A stretch of DNA of 64,000 nucleotides from Filosporella fistucella (taxonomy: Eukaryota > Ascomycota > Leotiomycetes > Helotiales), in NCBI GenBank assembly GCA_030077755.1, contig JAQJZZ010000019.1, positions 570,501 to 634,500 on the forward strand, in the 5' to 3' direction. The notes beneath the pieces are model-generated. The model had not been told where the DNA came from. It saw nothing but the letters and a program-made list of their open reading frames with translations, and searched no databases. The position numbers and the translations under genes were made by a program. Shown here piece after piece: positions 60,629 through 64,000 of the stretch. Numbering within the stretch: position 1 is the first letter of the stretch; each line of letters begins with the position of its first letter.

Positions 60629-61641
60629 ATGATGGGAGGAAACATGGGGGAGTTCGGGGATAATGCCCCCTCCTGCCATACAGCAGATGGGACGGCGGAT
60701 TCGAGAGGTGGATTCGGGACGGGAATGCTGCAGAGTTCTAACCCTTCAGTAATGCCTACCCAGAACGCATTCTCGCCAACATTTCCACCCTTACACAACT
60801 ACAGCTATGCAGATGCAGCATTCACGGGTCCTGGAACCGCACAAGACACCAACGATAATCAGCTTCAGCAGAACATGGGAACAAATCTCATGTCACCCAA
60901 TACGTTTGACTTTGAAAGTCATCTCGACTTTCCAGTGTCTACTAATCCTAATTTCATCGGCAACGAGAACAGCTTTACGAATGCAGGATTCGACGACTCG
61001 TTTTTGAATGATGGCATCGACTTCGATGCAGAACTTTCTTTGGATAATTTTGATATGGATATGAGACAGATGGAGAGATCAGTTTCGTAAGATAACCTCT
61101 TTCGGAGGTTTGATCCGGACTAATGAAGCAGGCATACTCACTCTTGGTCGAGTTTTGGAAGCCCGGAGAGCTCTTTCACGATGAACGATGCGCAGAGGTG
61201 TGTCTACTGTTTTGCTGTTTCGAAATGTCGCTGATAGCTATGCAGTAATTCAGGAACTCAAGATATGTCGACGGACATTGAAAACGACGGGGAATATTCG
61301 CAGGAGTCAGTACTTCTCTCAATGTTATCCTCAGACTCAACTAACCCTTCTTCAGCGGACCAACGACACTTTCTCCATCAGTTCCACAACCCACTCCAAA
61401 CTCAATGTCTACATCCCCTACAACTCCACGCCGCACGCGTCGCCGTATTCACTGCAATATTCCAGGGTGCAACAAAACATACAACCGACATCCTGATTTA
61501 GTTCGACATCAACTCAAACATAAGGGTGTGAAAGATCACTCTTGCTATTTTGTGAATTGTAATAGAGGTATTGGACACGGATTCGCGAGAAAAGATCATT
61601 TGAAGCAGCATTTGAGACAGGTACATGGGATCACGGGTTGA
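60629..61641 (+). CDS. C2H2 zinc-finger protein, related to the one at the left edge
   Basis: Exons 60629-61086, 61162-61197, 61246-61305 and 61356-61641 give 279 residues from ATG 60629. The first frame is open to about 60554, so the true start may be in an upstream exon. The N-terminal half is Asn/Gly/Met/Asp-rich with acidic patches (DDSFLNDGIDFDAEL, DNFDMDM), like an activation domain. Exons 2 and 3 are 36 and 60 nt and join cleanly to TTPRRTRRRIHC. Two C2H2 fingers follow, each C-x4-C-x12-H-x3-H, the second being CYFVNCNRGIGHGFARKDH. The end QHLRQVHGITG mirrors the gene at 2-825. Nuclear DNA binding is inferred; the targets are unknown. Confidence 0.82.
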
Positions 61642-62937
61642 TACCAATAGGTATATACGTTTGAGATCTTGATGGATATCAATTGCTTGGGATCTGGAAG
61701 TCGGATGGGGTTTCGGAGTCTGAAATTTTGGTTGGGTTTTTCTTATGGGGCTATTGGGACATTACTATGATTTTCGTACGTCGGATTCTGCTTGGATACA
61801 AGTCCACTGTTTCTTGCGACAAAGTGCTCTAGCTTTAACAAGTGACGCTCCGCTGGCCCTCCGGGGGCCACTGCCGTGGAGGCCGAGAAGTGGTTAAGTA
61901 GCAAGTATGAGAATCTAAAGCTGGAATAATGGGCTGGATTATAGAGGAGTCATGGAGAGAAAAGAAGGGAGAAAAAGGAGCAAGGTTAAGCTGCGTCATC
62001 ACATGATATATTTTTCAATCAATCACATCACCAAAATCATTGTTGCGCAACCCATTTCTCCTCCACCTCTTTCAAAAACATACAAGTAACGTAAGAGGTT
62101 CAAAACTAATCATCTCTCCAATCCAAATTATCAATATAAAGCCTCATCATTCATTCCCCTCCACTCTCGCTTCCTATATTAACCCCAATAACGTTAGTCC
62201 CGTCTAGGTGGTTCTCCTTGCGCAAGTTTACCCCGCACCCCGAAAAACCCCGGAGATTCTTTTCTCCCCTCCACCTCTCCCCTCCCCCCGTCCCTTGGCG
62301 CGCACATCTTGCCAGGGATATACAAATTTCGCTCTAATCACATTCAGGAACGATATAAGCCAAGCCCTTTCTTGCCTCTTCCACAATTTCCATTGGTCAC
62401 GTCCCAAGAAATCATTTCTTGGCAAACAGCCTCTGGACGGACCGGATAATATTTCGTTTCTTCAGTTTGGCTTGGGGAAGCTTACGAGTGCTTATTTACT
62501 TTTGTGATTTGTATGTGAGAGGGACTTGGCGATAGAAGCTCAGTGTAAGAAATGCCAATATGGTTTTGCCGTCTTGGAAGGGCGTTGTGGCTTGTGGCTG
62601 AGAATTTAGATATTGCGGTTTTTGACTAGAGGGCTTGGGTAGTAGGTTCTGTAGGGAAGGGAGTGTAATATGGCATATGCCACATGGTATATGCAGGTAC
62701 TAGGACCTAAGTTTATTACCTACAGATGAACTTCATCTCCACTCTCTCCACAGCACATGGAGGATTTATCCTCAGATAAACTCATTGGTGGATATTCCCT
62801 CTCTACTACCCCCGAGCAGAACAAAGGGTTTCAGCCTTGGCAAGTGAATATAGCCTCGTCATTCCTTCCCATTGACTTTCTCTGCAGCCTTGCGCCCAAT
62901 CCTACTCTCACCTCACCTCTTCTCACCCCAGGCAAAG
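61642..62937. other. Intergenic, upstream of pectinase gene
   Basis: 1.3 kb without a gene. It holds a single GC-rich repeat arm at 61844-61890 and then the promoter of the exopolygalacturonase gene. A polypyrimidine leader (CACCTCACCTCTTCTC) directly precedes the start at 62938. Confidence 0.45.
61844..61890. repeat. Solo copy of the GC-rich repeat arm
   Basis: A 47-bp stretch identical to the reverse complement of the right arm at 58634-58680. The 12 bp GACAAAGTGCTC lie a short way upstream here (61818) and upstream of the left arm at 58515, so homology extends beyond the arm. No partner arm was seen nearby. Confidence 0.75.
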
Positions 62938-64000
62938 ATGTTGTTCAACATCCCCATCACCAAAGCCATCGCGCTCCTCGTCGCCCTCTCCACCACCGTT
63001 TCCTCCACCACAGCAACATCCCATAAATACACTGGTCCCAAATCGCCCTCCGAGTTCAGAAAAACATGTCCTTATAACCATCCACCTGCTAACCATCGTC
63101 CAAAGTATTATATCCGTCCCTCCAAAAATGCGACGGATGATATCTCGGATGATTTTTACAAGGGCTTGAAGAAGGCTAATCATGGGGGTACTCTTGTGTT
63201 GCCAAAGGGACAGACATTTGTGATTGGAAAGAAATTGGATTTGACTTTTTTGAATAATATTGAGGTTAATCTTGAGGGAGAGATTTTGGTATGTCTTCCT
63301 TTACGCCTCTTTTGTTTTTCTATGGAGGAAAGGATTTTGGGCTTTTGGCGTGGGAGAAGGGAGGACGTTGGAGGGAGAAGGAAAGAAGATGAGCTAACAA
63401 GAAATAGTTCACAAACAACATCACCTACTGGCAAAACAATTACTTCTACCACCCCTTCCAGAAATCAATCACCTTTTGGAAATGGGGAGGGAAGGACATC
63501 AAGATCTTTGGAAATGGTACTTTGAATGGGAATGGACAGGCATGGTATGATGGATTTGCTGGATTGGAGATTCTTGTATGTCGCCTCCCCTTCCCTCCTT
63601 TCCACCCGTCATCCTTACTCCAAAATTGAATAATAATGGGAATTAATGTATATATTAGGATCCAAACAACGCCTACCTCAGACCCATCCTCTTCTATGCT
63701 GAGAACGCGACAAATCTCTATATCGAAGGTATACGCTTCACCGGTTCTCCATGCTGGACAAACTTTATTGTTACTTGTATGTTTCTCCCTTCTCCCTTCC
63801 CTCTTTCCCTCCTCCCCTTTTCCCTACTAAAACCCAATCGAAATCCCCTCTCATCACGAAATCATATCCTAACACCCTCAACAGCAAAAAATGTAGTCTA
63901 CGACAACGTAATCATCGAGAATCTTTCCACAAACCAGGTACTTATCCCCTCCCCTCCTCTCCACCCATCCCACTAACACCCTCACAGAACCTCCCCAAAA
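62938..64000 (+). CDS. GH28 exopolygalacturonase, 5' part (runs off window)
   Basis: Exons 62938-63288, 63408-63575, 63659-63776, 63885-63937 and 63988 to beyond 64000. The start MLFNIPITKAIALLVALSTTVSS is a signal peptide. KSPSEFRKTCPYN, GTLVLPKGQTFVIGKKLDLTFLNNIEVNLEGEI, ITFWKWGGKDIKIFGNGTLNGNGQAWYDGFAG and EGIRFTGSPCWTN are typical of the GH28 exo-polygalacturonase subgroup and its right-handed beta-helix. The catalytic Asp residues lie beyond the window. It is a secreted enzyme trimming galacturonate from pectin, a common trait of plant-degrading fungi. Confidence 0.92.

Noticed and set aside
61161..61197. Alternative acceptors for exon 2 of the second C2H2 gene (after GGAG or GGAGAG)
   Set aside because: They bring a TGA into frame or break the link to the finger exon; only the acceptor at 61160-61161 (GGAAG) keeps the frame through all four exons.

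Overview
The window is nuclear DNA from a filamentous ascomycete. The evidence is intron-split genes with short (about 45-60 nt) GT-AG introns carrying CTAAC/CTGAC-type branch sites, a fungal Zn2Cys6 regulator, a secreted S53 protease, a GH28 pectinase and a CCG-9-type trehalose synthase. The gene content and protein style suggest a plant-associated leotiomycete (Sclerotinia/Botrytis-like). That placement is inference; no marker here proves it. Splice models were built by hand, and nearly all close exactly in frame.

Left part (1-18 kb): the 3' end of a two-finger C2H2 gene; a 3212-residue VPS13 lipid-transfer protein split by one intron; a mitochondrial DUF3429/TMEM69-like membrane protein; and a small unrecognised gene at 16.9 kb. 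Long intergenic stretches separate them.

Accessory island (18.4-25.5 kb): a coiled-coil gene lies beside an Hsp70-like ATPase whose second phosphate-binding motif is degenerate. Beyond them are a frameshifted gene relic and a broken coiled-coil pseudogene with an in-frame TAA and several frame breaks. This is the part of the window that looks least like housekeeping DNA.

Middle (28-40.5 kb): a probable pseudokinase, a DET1-like histidine phosphatase, PRKRIP1 (DUF1168), the chaperonin subunit CCT3, a membrane-anchored SDR, and a six-exon secreted L-domain-like receptor with one transmembrane helix and a PPxY tail.

A non-coding array at 41.0-42.2 kb holds 14 direct copies of CAACGAA with about 60-bp phasing. 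In its second half these are joined by inverted copies, giving potential hairpins.

Right part (42.4-64 kb): a sedolisin (S53) protease with a TATA box, an OGFr-domain protein, a Dabb-domain protein divergent from a Zn2Cys6 regulator (the shared promoter holds a palindrome with CGG-N8-CCG), an MFS sugar-type transporter next to that regulator, CCG-9 trehalose synthase, a GC-rich inverted-repeat element, a second C2H2 gene related to the first, and the 5' part of a GH28 exopolygalacturonase running off the window.
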